A stretch of DNA of 64,000 nucleotides from Pseudonocardia broussonetiae (GTDB lineage: Bacteria > Actinomycetota > Actinomycetes > Mycobacteriales > Pseudonocardiaceae), in contig NZ_CP053564.1 of the NCBI RefSeq assembly GCF_013155125.1, positions 1,061,501 to 1,125,500 of the forward strand, read 5' to 3'. The notes beneath the pieces are model-generated. The model worked only from the letters and a program-made list of their open reading frames with translations. It searched no databases and had not been told where the DNA came from. Within the stretch, counting starts at the first letter, position 1. The number at the start of each line of letters is the position of its first letter. Below are positions 47,710 to 55,951 of the stretch, piece after piece. The position numbers and the translations under genes are program-made.

Positions 47710-49092
47710 ATGCGTACCGGAGATCAGATCGTCCAGGACCTCCCCTGGCGCTGGAGCGTGCAGGGCAAGGTCTTCATCATCGGTGGCCTCGGCTACATGT
47801 TCGACGCCTGGGACGTCGCGCTCAACGGCTTCCTGACCCCGCTGCTCGGCGCGGAGTTCGACCTGAGCACCACCGAGCGGGGGCTCGTCGCGACGGCCAA
47901 CCTCGTCGGCATGGCCGTCGGCGCGGTCGCCTGGGGGACGATCGCGGACCGGATCGGCCGCAAGCGGGCGTTCAGCATCACACTGCTGATCTTCGCGCTG
48001 TTCTCGGCGCTGGGCGCGCTGTCGCCCAACATCGAGGTCTTCTTCCTGCTGCGCTTCCTCGCCGGCATCGGCCTGGGCGGCTGCATCCCGGTCGACTACG
48101 CGATCGTCAGCGAGTTCTCACCGCGCAAGCACCGGGGCCGCGTGCTGTCGGCCATGGACGGGTGGTGGCCCATCGGGGCCACGCTCGCCGGGGTGAGCGC
48201 GACGCTGCTGGTGCCGGTCGACGGCAACTGGCGCTGGATGCTGCTCCTGATGATCCTCCCGGCGCTGCTGCTCTTCTGGGCCCGTCGCGGTATCCCGGAG
48301 TCGCCCCTGTTCCTGGTCCGCAAGGGCCGCGAGGACGAGGCCCGCGCCGTGATCGACGACCTCGTCCGGCGGACGGGCGCGGCGCCGGAGCCGTACTCCG
48401 TGCCGGCCCCGGTCGTCGAGGACACCAGGGGTGGCGCCGCCCGCGCCGCGGTCGACCAGCTGCGCCGGGTGTGGGCGTTCAGCCCCCGCATCACGTCGGT
48501 GGCCTGGGCGTTGTTCATCTCCGTCATGCTCGTCTACTACGCCGCGTTGAGCTGGATGCCCTCGATCCTGCGGGCCGAGGGCTTCGGCGAGGTCGCCGCG
48601 TTCGCGTCGACGACGCTCATGAACGGGCTGGGCATCGTGGGCGTCCTCATCGCCGTCCTGGTGGTGGAGCGGGTCGGGCGCAAGCGCGTCATCGCCGTCG
48701 CGGGTCCGCTGGCCGCGGTCACCCTGGTCGCGTTCGCGCTTCTGCTGGGCACCCCGTGGGTCGCGCTCGTCGCGCTCGGGGCGTTCGGGATGCTCGCGCT
48801 GATCGTCATCCCGGTGATGTACGCCTACGTCTCCGAGCTCTACCCGACCGAGCTGCGGGCGAGCGGGTTCGGCTGGGCGTCGTCGTCGAGCCGGGCGGTC
48901 ACCGGCTTCGCCCCGCTGCTGTTCGGCAGCGTGCTGTGGCCGGTGCTGGGCCTGCCGCTGACCTTCGCCCTGCTGGGGGTGCTGGTCGTGGCCGCGGTGG
49001 CCTGGATGTGGGTCGCCGCCCCGGAGACCGCGGGCCGCGAGCTCGACCACATCGTCGCCGTGGAGCCCGGCGACAAGGCCGCGGCGCGGTGA
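47710..49092 (+). CDS. MFS transporter, probable nicotinate importer
   Basis: This 460-residue major facilitator protein has 12 predicted helices in two halves around a central loop at about residues 200-245. It shows the AAHS/sugar-porter motifs: Asp-rich first helix (GYMFDAWDVALNGFLTPLL), loop motif GTIADRIGRKRAF, RFLAGIGLGGCIPVDYAIVSEF, the mid-loop PESPLFLVRKGREDEA and second-half VERVGRKRVIAV. Aromatic-acid:proton symporters share these features. Its place between NicC and the hydroxylase subunits suggests uptake of nicotinate or a related pyridine carboxylate. ATG 47710 follows GGAGCAGGT. Its stop overlaps the next GTG (GTGA). Confidence 0.87.
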   Translation: MRTGDQIVQDLPWRWSVQGKVFIIGGLGYMFDAWDVALNGFLTPLLGAEFDLSTTERGLVATANLVGMAVGAVAWGTIADRIGRKRAFSITLLIFALFSALGALSPNIEVFFLLRFLAGIGLGGCIPVDYAIVSEFSPRKHRGRVLSAMDGWWPIGATLAGVSATLLVPVDGNWRWMLLLMILPALLLFWARRGIPESPLFLVRKGREDEARAVIDDLVRRTGAAPEPYSVPAPVVEDTRGGAARAAVDQLRRVWAFSPRITSVAWALFISVMLVYYAALSWMPSILRAEGFGEVAAFASTTLMNGLGIVGVLIAVLVVERVGRKRVIAVAGPLAAVTLVAFALLLGTPWVALVALGAFGMLALIVIPVMYAYVSELYPTELRASGFGWASSSSRAVTGFAPLLFGSVLWPVLGLPLTFALLGVLVVAAVAWMWVAAPETAGRELDHIVAVEPGDKAAAR

Positions 49093-49973
49093 AACCGGCC
49101 GCCTTCAGCTACCACCGCGCCCGTGACGTCACGGGCGCGGTGGCGCTGCTGTCCGAGCTGGCCGCCGCGGGCGAGGACCCGAAGCTGCTCGCCGGCGGCC
49201 AGAGCCTGGTGCCGATGATGAGCTTCCGGCTCGCCCGGCCGTCGGCGCTGGTCGACCTGGGCGGGCTGCGCCGCCGCGGTGAGCTGACCGGGATCACCCC
49301 GCAGGCCGACGGGTCGCTGCGCATCGGAGCCCTGACCACCCACCACGAGGTCGAGACCTCCACCGCGACCGGCCGCGACTACCGCGTGCTCCGCCGGGCC
49401 ATGCGCTGGGTCGGGCACCTGCCGATCCGCACTCGCGGCACCGTCGCGGGCAGCCTGGTCCACGGCGACGCCACCGCCGAGTGGTGCCTGCTCGCGCTCC
49501 TGTGCGACGCGCGGATCGTCGCCGAGGGGCCCGGCGGCCGCCGCGAGATCCGGGCCGAGGAGATGTTCCACGGCTTCTACGCCACCGAGGTGGAGCCCGA
49601 CGAGCTGGTCACCGAGGTCGTGTTCACCCGCCCGGCACCGCACGCCGCGCTCACCGAGTTCGCCCAGCGCCACGGCGACTTCGCCGTCGTTGACGCGGCC
49701 GTCGCGCTGGACCGCGCCCCGGACGGCACCCTCCTCGGCGGACGGGTCGTGCTCGGCGGGGTGGCCCCCGCGCCGGTCCGCGTGCCCGTCGCCGAGGCCG
49801 AGCTGGACGGCGGGCCCGCCTCGTTCGCGGCCTGCGCCGACGCCGCCGCGGCAGGGGTCGACCCGCCCGGCGACGCGCACGGCAGCAGCGACTACCGGCG
49901 GCACCTGGTCCGCACCCTCGTCACCCGGGCCTGCGAGCAGGCCTGGGACGGAGCGAAGGAGTCCCACCCGTGA
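49089..49973 (+). CDS. molybdenum hydroxylase FAD subunit (CoxM-like), probable nicotinate hydroxylase
   Basis: This 294-residue FAD-binding subunit of the xanthine-dehydrogenase superfamily shows the FAD-contact motif LLAGGQSLVPMMSFRLARPS near residue 33 and the second motif RTRGTVAGSLVHGDATAEW near 118, a variant of TIGGSLAHADP.AE. A CO_deh_flav_C domain follows (GDFAVVDAAVALD, GGRVVLGGVAPAPVRVPVAE). It passes electrons from the iron-sulfur subunit to FAD and then onward. GTG 49089 overlaps the transporter stop and its own end overlaps the large subunit start, so stoichiometric synthesis is expected. Substrate specificity lies in the large subunit. Confidence 0.9.
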   Translation: MKPAAFSYHRARDVTGAVALLSELAAAGEDPKLLAGGQSLVPMMSFRLARPSALVDLGGLRRRGELTGITPQADGSLRIGALTTHHEVETSTATGRDYRVLRRAMRWVGHLPIRTRGTVAGSLVHGDATAEWCLLALLCDARIVAEGPGGRREIRAEEMFHGFYATEVEPDELVTEVVFTRPAPHAALTEFAQRHGDFAVVDAAVALDRAPDGTLLGGRVVLGGVAPAPVRVPVAEAELDGGPASFAACADAAAAGVDPPGDAHGSSDYRRHLVRTLVTRACEQAWDGAKESHP

Positions 49974-52447
49974 GCCGGGAGTTCCCCACCGCCACCGGGG
50001 CGCCCGAGCCGGTCGGCGAGACCCGCGTCGACGGGCACGCCGTGCCCAGCCCCGCCACCGGGCCGCGGTCGCACGCCGGCGCCGCCCGCTGGGTGGGCGT
50101 GTCCGTGCCCCGCCGGGAGGACCCCCGGCTCGTCGCCGGCCGCGGCCGCTTCCTCGACGACATCGACCCGCCCGGCGTGCTGCACGCCGCGTTCGTCCGC
50201 TCCACGGTCGCCCACGGCGCGCTGACCGGGATCGACCTGGAGCCGGTCCGGGCGGTGCCCGGCGTCGTCGCCGCGTTCGACGCCGCCGACCTGGACCTGG
50301 CCGACATCGTCGCGCTGCTCGACCGGCCGCCCGAGGAGTTCGTCCCGACCGCGATGCCCGTGCTCGCCCGCGACCGCGTCCGGTTCGTCGGGGAGCCGGT
50401 GGCCGTCGTCGTGGCGCGGGACCCCTACGCCGCCGAGGACGGGGTCGAGGCCGCGGTCGTGCGGATCACCGCCGAGGAGGCGGTGGTCTCCGAGGAGACC
50501 GCGCTGGCTCCCGGCGCGCCGCTCGTGCACGCCGACGCGGCCGCGAACACCCTCGTCGACGTGTCGATGTTCGCGACCGAGGGCATCGACGAGGTCTTCG
50601 CGGACGCCGCGTGCGTCGTCGAGGTCGACACCCGCACCGGCCGCCAGAACGCGCTGCCGCTGGAGACCCGCGGCGCGCTCGCCTCCTGGGACGACCGCGA
50701 CGACCAGCTGCTGCTGCAGACCTGCACGCAGATCCCGCACCAGGTGCGGACGCTGGCCGCCCGCTGCCTGCGGGTCGACGAGCGCACGATCCGCGTGACC
50801 GTCCCCGACATGGGCGGCGGCTTCGGCCAGAAGTGCGTGGTCGGCCGGGAGGAGATCGTCGTCGCCGCCGTGGCGCGCCGGCTCGACCGGCCCGTCAAGT
50901 GGATCGAGGACCGCCGGGAGTCGCTGACCGCGTCGTTCCTGGCGCGCGAGCAGCACTACCGCACCCGCGCCGCGTTCGACGCCGACGGGACCGTCCTGGC
51001 CCTCGACGTCGACGTCGTCTGCGACATGGGCGCCTACTCCTGCTACCCGTTCACCGCCGGCATCGAGCCGCTGATGGCTTCGGCGGAGATGCCGTCGGTC
51101 TACCGGGTCCCCGCCTACCGGGTGCGCGCCCGCGCGATCACCACGAACAAGGCCCCGACGGCGCCCTACCGCGGGGTCAGCCGCCCGCAGTACGTCATGG
51201 CGATGGAGCGGGTGATGGAGCGTGCGGCGCGCGAGCTGGGCATGGACCCGCTCGACGTCCGCCGCCGCAACCTCATCACCGACTTCCCCTACACCGGTGT
51301 CAACGACGTCACCTACGACCCCGGCACCTACCGGGAGTCGCTCGACCTCGCCGAGAGCACGCTGCGCGAGGAGGGCTGGTTCCGGTTCCGCGACGAGGCC
51401 GCGGCGCAGGGCCGGGCGGTCGGCATCGGGTTCTGCTGCTTCAGCGAGCGGACCGGGTACGGCTCCGACGCCTTCGCCAAGCGGCGGATGACCGTCGTGC
51501 CCGGCTTCGACATCTCCGAGATCCGGATGGACACCTCCGGGTCGGTGGTGGTCACCAGCGGCACGCTCAACCACGGCCAGTCCCACGAGACGACGATGGC
51601 CCAGATCGTCGCGGACCGGCTCGGGATCGACATCGCGCAGGTCAAGCTGCGCCAGGGCGACACCGAGCGGATCTCCTACGGCTGGGGCACCTTCGCCTCC
51701 CGCTCGATCACCGTCGGCGGATCCGCGGTCGCCGCGGCGTCGACCCGCCTCGGCGTCCTGCTGTGCCGGATCGCCGCGCACCTGATGGACGTCACCGAGG
51801 ACGACGTCGAGCTCGACGGCGAGGGTGGGGTGGTGCTGCGCACCGACCCGGCGCGGCGGATCCCGTTCACCGAGATCGCCGACGTCGCGTACCTGCGGTC
51901 GAACCTGCTGCCCAAGGACGTCGAGCCGGGCCTGAGCGCCACCGCGAGCTTCGACGCCCCGGGCGACGGCACGTTCTCCAACGCCACGCACGCCGTCGTC
52001 GTCGAGTGCCACGCGGGCACCGGCCGGGTCGAGATCCTGCGCTACGCCTGCGTCGAGGACTGCGGAGTGGTCATCCACCCCCAGGTCGTCGACGGGCAGT
52101 GCCGGGGCGGGATCGCCCAGGGCATCGCCGGAGCACTGTTCGAGGAGGTCACCTACGACGCGAACGGTGAGCCCTCGGCCGCGAGCTTCATCGACTACAA
52201 GGTGCCCACCGCCACCGAGATCCCCGACATCACCGTCGCCCACCTCGAGACGCCCTGCGCGTTCACCGAGAACGGGGCCAAGGGCGCCGGCGAGGGCGGC
52301 ACCATCGGCGCGCCGGCCGCCGTGCTCAACGCCGTCAACGACGCGCTGCGCCACACCGGGGTCGAGCTGGACGCGACCCCCGTCCACCCCCAGACCGTCG
52401 TCGAGGCCCTGCTGCGGAAGGAGCCGGCGTGCACGACCGCCACCTGA
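49970..52447 (+). CDS. molybdenum hydroxylase large subunit (CoxL-like), probable nicotinate hydroxylase
   Basis: This 825-residue molybdopterin-binding subunit has the aldehyde oxidase/xanthine dehydrogenase a/b hammerhead (GRGRFLDDIDPPGVLHAAFVRS) and the molybdopterin contacts VPDMGGGFGQKC, APYRGVSRPQYVMAME, LNHGQSHETTMAQIVAD and GWGTFASRSITVGGSA. The catalytic Glu sits in GAKGAGEGGTIGAPAAV near the C-terminus. The CO dehydrogenase active-site loop AYRCSFR is replaced by PYRGVSR, so it is not a CO dehydrogenase. Hydroxylation of nicotinate at C6 is inferred from the adjacent NicC, NicX, NicD, NicF and NicE genes. About 35 extra N-terminal residues precede the first conserved strand. Its 3' end overlaps the small subunit gene by 19 bases. 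Confidence 0.88.
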   Translation: MSREFPTATGAPEPVGETRVDGHAVPSPATGPRSHAGAARWVGVSVPRREDPRLVAGRGRFLDDIDPPGVLHAAFVRSTVAHGALTGIDLEPVRAVPGVVAAFDAADLDLADIVALLDRPPEEFVPTAMPVLARDRVRFVGEPVAVVVARDPYAAEDGVEAAVVRITAEEAVVSEETALAPGAPLVHADAAANTLVDVSMFATEGIDEVFADAACVVEVDTRTGRQNALPLETRGALASWDDRDDQLLLQTCTQIPHQVRTLAARCLRVDERTIRVTVPDMGGGFGQKCVVGREEIVVAAVARRLDRPVKWIEDRRESLTASFLAREQHYRTRAAFDADGTVLALDVDVVCDMGAYSCYPFTAGIEPLMASAEMPSVYRVPAYRVRARAITTNKAPTAPYRGVSRPQYVMAMERVMERAARELGMDPLDVRRRNLITDFPYTGVNDVTYDPGTYRESLDLAESTLREEGWFRFRDEAAAQGRAVGIGFCCFSERTGYGSDAFAKRRMTVVPGFDISEIRMDTSGSVVVTSGTLNHGQSHETTMAQIVADRLGIDIAQVKLRQGDTERISYGWGTFASRSITVGGSAVAAASTRLGVLLCRIAAHLMDVTEDDVELDGEGGVVLRTDPARRIPFTEIADVAYLRSNLLPKDVEPGLSATASFDAPGDGTFSNATHAVVVECHAGTGRVEILRYACVEDCGVVIHPQVVDGQCRGGIAQGIAGALFEEVTYDANGEPSAASFIDYKVPTATEIPDITVAHLETPCAFTENGAKGAGEGGTIGAPAAVLNAVNDALRHTGVELDATPVHPQTVVEALLRKEPACTTAT

Positions 52448-52941
52448 TCACGCTGACCGTCAACGACGAGGAGCACGAGGTCGTCGTCGAGGCCCGGCGC
52501 ACCCTGCTCGACGTGCTGCGCCACGACCTGCGGCTGACCGGCGCGCACGCCGGCTGCGAGCACGGCGTCTGCGGGGCGTGCACCGTCCTCGTCGACGGCG
52601 CCCCGGCGCGCGCCTGCCTGCTGTTCGCCGTGCAGGCCGAGGGCAGCGCGCTGCACACCGTGGAGTCGCTGGCCGCGCCGTCGGGCGAGCTGTCGGACCT
52701 GCAGCAGGCCTTCAGCCGCCACCACGGGCTCCAGTGCGGCTTCTGCACGCCCGGGTTCCTCATGCTGGCCGAGGGCTGGCTCGCCGAGCGCGCCGCCACG
52801 GGGGCCGGCGAGCCCGACCGCGAGGAGGTCCGCGAGGTGGCGTCGGCCAACCTCTGCCGCTGCACCGGCTACCAGACCATCGTCGACGCGATCGCCGACA
52901 CCGCCCGCACCCGCCTCGCAGCACCTGGGGAGACCGCGTGA
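52429..52941 (+). CDS. molybdenum hydroxylase 2Fe-2S subunit (CoxS-like)
   Basis: This 170-residue iron-sulfur subunit carries a plant-type ferredoxin cluster motif (AGCEHGVCGACTVLVDGAPARAC) and the helical second-cluster motif (GLQCGFCTPGF then SANLCRCTGYQTIVDAI), giving all eight cluster cysteines. It relays electrons from the molybdenum centre to the FAD subunit. The GTG start at 52429 lies inside the large-subunit gene, and its stop shares bases with the CoxG-like start (GTGA). The length is normal for the family. With the FAD and molybdenum subunits it completes a heterotrimeric hydroxylase. Confidence 0.93.
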   Translation: MHDRHLITLTVNDEEHEVVVEARRTLLDVLRHDLRLTGAHAGCEHGVCGACTVLVDGAPARACLLFAVQAEGSALHTVESLAAPSGELSDLQQAFSRHHGLQCGFCTPGFLMLAEGWLAERAATGAGEPDREEVREVASANLCRCTGYQTIVDAIADTARTRLAAPGETA

Positions 52942-53609
52942 TCCTGGACAACGAGCTCACCGTCGCCGCCCCTCCGGACGAGGTGTTCGCGCTGGTCAAC
53001 GACGTCGAGCGGGTGGCGACCTGCCTGCCCGGCGCCGTCCTCGACGGCCGCGACGGCGACACCTACCGCGGCCGCGTCACCGTCAAGGTCGGCCCGATCC
53101 GGGCGGCCTACGGCGGCACCGTCCGCTTCCTCGACGTCACCCCCGACGAGCGGCGGCTCCGGATCGCCGCGAGGGGCGCCGACAGCCACGGCAGCGGCGA
53201 CGCCGAGGCGGAGGTCGAGCTGTCCGTCGTGCCCGACGGGGCGGGGTCGATCCTGCGCCTGCACACCGACCTGGTCATCCGCGGCAAGATCGCCCAGTTC
53301 GGCAAGGGCGCCATCGTGGCGGTGTCGAACCGGCTGCTCGACCGGTTCGCGCAGAACCTGGCGGCGCAGCTCGACGGGTCGGCCGCACCGGCGTCCCCGG
53401 AGCGCGCCGCAGCGGCGCCGTCCTCCCCCACGGCCGGGCCGGCGGACCGCGACGGCGCCGTCGACGGGCTGGGGGTGCTGCTGCCCCCGAACGCGGGCCG
53501 GATCGCCGCCGCGGCCGCCGCGCTGGCCGTCGCGTTCCTGCAGGGATGGATGGCCGGGCGGCTGCGGGGCCAGAGGATGCTGATCGAGGAGCTGCGCCGT
53601 GACCGCTGA
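52938..53609 (+). CDS. CoxG-like protein (SRPBCC fold) with C-terminal membrane anchor
   Basis: This 223-residue protein has a CoxG/SRPBCC domain in residues 1-150 (LDNELTVAAPPDEVFALVNDVERVATCLPGAVLDG, GRVTVKVGPIRAAYGGTVRF, KGAIVAVSNRLLDRFAQNLAAQL). A Pro/Ala-rich linker and a hydrophobic helix near the C-terminus follow (AAAAAALAVAFLQGWMAG). In CO dehydrogenase systems CoxG recruits the enzyme to the membrane, and the anchor here would do the same for the nicotinate hydroxylase, linking it to the respiratory chain. That is inference from the family. It overlaps both neighbours (4 and 11 bases). Confidence 0.85.
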   Translation: MILDNELTVAAPPDEVFALVNDVERVATCLPGAVLDGRDGDTYRGRVTVKVGPIRAAYGGTVRFLDVTPDERRLRIAARGADSHGSGDAEAEVELSVVPDGAGSILRLHTDLVIRGKIAQFGKGAIVAVSNRLLDRFAQNLAAQLDGSAAPASPERAAAAPSSPTAGPADRDGAVDGLGVLLPPNAGRIAAAAAALAVAFLQGWMAGRLRGQRMLIEELRRDR

Positions 53610-54252
53610 GAGCACCGACGCCGTCTACGCCCGGGCCGGGTTCGGGGCCGCCGTCCCGCGCGGGCCCCGCCCGGTGCTGGTCGTCGTCGACCTGACCCGG
53701 GGGTTCACCGAGCCGGGGTTCCCCAGCGGTGCCGAGCTCGGTGGGGTCGTCGCGGAGAACGCCGCACTGGCCGACGCCGCCCACCGCGCCGGCGTGCCGG
53801 TGGTGTGGACCTCCATCGCCTACACCGGCGCCGAGGCCGACGGCGACGCGGTCGCGTGGCTGCGCAAGGCGCCCGGGATGCGCGCGCTGCGCGAGGGGTC
53901 GCCGGCGGTCGCGCTCGACCCGCGGCTGCCCGTGCTCGCCGGCGACCACACGATCGTCAAGAAGGGCGCGTCCGCCTTCCACGGCACCGGCCTCGCCGCC
54001 CTGCTGTCCGGGCTCGGCGCGAGCACCGTCGTCGTGACCGGCGCGACCACCAGCGGCTGCGTCCGGGCCACCGCGGTCGACAGCGTCACCGCGGGCTTCG
54101 ACACGCTCGTCGTCGGCACGGCGTGCGGTGACCGCGCGCAGGCCCCGCACGACGCCGCGCTGTTCGACCTGCAGGCCAAGTACGCCGACGTCGTCACCCT
54201 CGACGACGCGCTCGGCTACCTCGGCACCGACCGGGAGGCGGCCCGTGCCTGA
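53599..54252 (+). CDS. nicF: isochorismatase-fold amidohydrolase, probable maleamate amidohydrolase
   Basis: This 217-residue cysteine hydrolase has the full catalytic triad of the family: Asp in VLVVVDLTRGFTEPGFP, Lys in TIVKKGASAFHGT, and Cys154 in VTGATTSGCVRATAVDSVTAGF with the preceding cis-peptide region. NicF-type maleamate amidohydrolases show the same TTSGCVRATVVDS and the GF(T)xP stretch, whereas isochorismatases and nicotinamidases differ in flanking residues. It converts maleamate to maleate and ammonia, the fifth step of the pathway. Nicotinamidase is the main alternative; it has a metal-binding DxHxxxH that I do not see here. Overlaps CoxG upstream and NicD downstream. Confidence 0.85.
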   Translation: MTAESTDAVYARAGFGAAVPRGPRPVLVVVDLTRGFTEPGFPSGAELGGVVAENAALADAAHRAGVPVVWTSIAYTGAEADGDAVAWLRKAPGMRALREGSPAVALDPRLPVLAGDHTIVKKGASAFHGTGLAALLSGLGASTVVVTGATTSGCVRATAVDSVTAGFDTLVVGTACGDRAQAPHDAALFDLQAKYADVVTLDDALGYLGTDREAARA

Positions 54253-55105
54253 CGCACCCGACCCCCGCGTCCTGACCCAGGCCGCGCTCGCCGACCTCGC
54301 CGACGTCCCGGCCACCAGCCGCTGGGTCCGGGCCTCGGGCCTGGCCCTGCACGTCCTGGACTACGGCGGCGACCGGACGCCGGTGCTCGTGCTGCCCGGC
54401 ATCACCAGCCCGGCGATCACCATGGACTTCGTGGCCCGCCGGCTGACCGACCTGGTCCGGCCCGTCCTGCTCGACGTCCGGGGCCGCGGCCTGTCCGACT
54501 CCGCCCCCGGGCCCGGCGGCTACGCGCTGGCGGACTACGCCGACGACGTCGAGGCCGTCGTGACCGGCCTCGGGCTCGACCGCCCGGTGCTGCTCGGGCA
54601 CTCGATGGGCGCCCGCATCGCGGCGGCCGCCGCGGCCCGCGGGCGGATCGCCGTGCGCGGCACCGTGCTGGTCGACCCGCCGATGAGCGGGCCCGGGCGC
54701 GGTCCGTACCCGACCACCCTGGAGGCGTTCCTCGGTCAGCTCGACCAGGCCCGCGGGGTCACCGACGCCGACGAGGTCGCCCGCTCCTGGCCCTCCTGGC
54801 CGCGCGCGGAGCAGGCCCTGCGCGCGCGCTGGCTCGGGTCCTGCTCGGCGCGGGCGATCGCCGAGACCCACGCCGGGTTCGAGTCGGAGGACTTCTTCGA
54901 CACCTGGCCCGCCGTCCCGGCCCCCACGGTGCTCGTCCACGGAGGGGCCAGCCCCGTGGTGACCGCCGACGGTGCCCGGGAGGCGGCCGCGACCCACCCC
55001 GGCGCCGCCGTCGTGGAGGTGCCGGGCACCGGCCACATGGTGTTCTGGGACGACCCGGACGCCGCCGTCACCGCGGTCCGCTCCGCGCTGGCCGGCATGG
55101 CGTAG
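54245..55105 (+). CDS. nicD: N-formylmaleamate deformylase (alpha/beta hydrolase)
   Basis: NicD removes formate from N-formylmaleamate. The 286-residue protein matches Pseudomonas NicD in several long motifs: VLVLPGITSPAITMDFVARR, LLDVRGRGLSDSAPG with YALADYADDVEA, nucleophile elbow GHSMGARIAA (S120), VDPPMSGPGRGPYP and GTGHMVFWDDPDA with the catalytic His. The SGPGR and GITSPA segments are distinctive, so the call is firm. GTG 54245 overlaps the NicF stop by eight bases. It is the last gene of the plus-strand operon; a 17-bp perfect hairpin follows after nine bases. Confidence 0.88.
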   Translation: MPDAPDPRVLTQAALADLADVPATSRWVRASGLALHVLDYGGDRTPVLVLPGITSPAITMDFVARRLTDLVRPVLLDVRGRGLSDSAPGPGGYALADYADDVEAVVTGLGLDRPVLLGHSMGARIAAAAAARGRIAVRGTVLVDPPMSGPGRGPYPTTLEAFLGQLDQARGVTDADEVARSWPSWPRAEQALRARWLGSCSARAIAETHAGFESEDFFDTWPAVPAPTVLVHGGASPVVTADGAREAAATHPGAAVVEVPGTGHMVFWDDPDAAVTAVRSALAGMA

Positions 55106-55114
55106 GACGCGCAC

Positions 55115-55152
55115 GCGAACGGCCCCGCACCCCCCGGTGCGGGGCCGTTCGC
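55115..55152. terminator. bidirectional intrinsic terminator between the nicotinate operons
   Basis: GCGAACGGCCCCGCACC (55115-55131), loop CCCC, then its exact complement (55136-55152), a 17-bp perfect GC-rich stem lying between the convergent NicD and NicE genes, nine and seven bases from their stop codons. No U-run on either side. Its position argues for termination of both transcripts. Confidence 0.8.
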
Positions 55153-55159
55153 CGTTCCG

Positions 55160-55951
55160 TCAGGCCGCCGCGCGGCCGGGGTCGGTGTACCGGCCCGACA
55201 GCAGCTCCCCCGCACCCGGCACGCTCGTCGCCAGCCCGAGCTCGGACAGGATCCGGAACGTCGTCGCCGTGGCCGCCGACAGCACCGGCAGGCCGCAGTC
55301 CTGCTGCACCGCCTCGACCGCGGCGAGCGAGGGCATCTGCACGCAGGCCGAGAGCACGAGGGCGTCGGCGCCGGTGAGGTCGAGCGCGCGCCAGTGCTCG
55401 CGCAGGTCGGCCGGGTCGAGCCGGGCGACCGCGAGGTTGTCGGGCACCTCCAGCGACAGGGAGTCCACGACCTGCACGCCGGCGTCCTGCAGGTAGGCCA
55501 CGACCGCCTGCGTCAGGGGCTGCATGTAGGGGGTGATCAGCGCGACCCGCTTCGCCCCGAGCGCGGCGATGCCCGAGAGCAGGGCGCCCGCGCTGGAGAC
55601 GACCGGGGCGTGCGAGCCCTCGGCGCGCAGCACCGCGGTGATCGAGTCCTCGGCGGTGCAGTGGAACCCCGGTCCCTGCGCCATGATCGCGACCAGGCAG
55701 GCGGTGGCCACGACGTCGGGTCGGGCGTCGGCGAGCTCGGCGGCGGCCCGGTCGGCCTGGGCGTTCATCGCACGCAGCTGCTCGGGGGTGACGTGCTGCA
55801 TGCGGGCGCGGGCGGCGTGGAAGACGAACCGGTCGCCCGGGTCGGCCTCCTCCCGGGCGCGCAGCATCCGGGGCAGCTCGGTCTCCATGGTGAGGTTCGA
55901 GCTGGGGACGATCATCCCGATGTGGTGGTCGGTCCCCGCCTGTCCCGTCAT
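55160..55951 (-). CDS. nicE: maleate cis-trans isomerase
   Basis: NicE isomerises maleate to fumarate, which enters the TCA cycle. The 263-residue Asp/Glu-racemase-fold protein begins HHIGMIVPSSNLTMETELPRML, the characteristic N-terminus. It has one catalytic Cys in VVATACLVAIMAQG near residue 84 and the second in LVLSACVQMPSL near 198, with ALGAKRVALITPYMQPL in between. The two Cys residues and MIVPSSN distinguish it from glutamate racemases and arylmalonate decarboxylase. ATG 55951 overlaps the NicX stop by four bases, so it is the second gene of the minus-strand operon driven by promoter copy 2. Confidence 0.9.
   Translation of the reverse strand: MTGQAGTDHHIGMIVPSSNLTMETELPRMLRAREEADPGDRFVFHAARARMQHVTPEQLRAMNAQADRAAAELADARPDVVATACLVAIMAQGPGFHCTAEDSITAVLRAEGSHAPVVSSAGALLSGIAALGAKRVALITPYMQPLTQAVVAYLQDAGVQVVDSLSLEVPDNLAVARLDPADLREHWRALDLTGADALVLSACVQMPSLAAVEAVQQDCGLPVLSAATATTFRILSELGLATSVPGAGELLSGRYTDPGRAAA

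Noticed and set aside
49690..52170. Arg/Pro-rich 826-codon frame in the nicotinate cluster
   Set aside because: Frame-shifted shadow of the hydroxylase genes, which have all expected cofactor motifs.
49970..52447. Annotation as carbon monoxide dehydrogenase
   Set aside because: The CO dehydrogenase active-site loop AYRCSFR is absent, and the operon partners are pyridine-catabolic genes.
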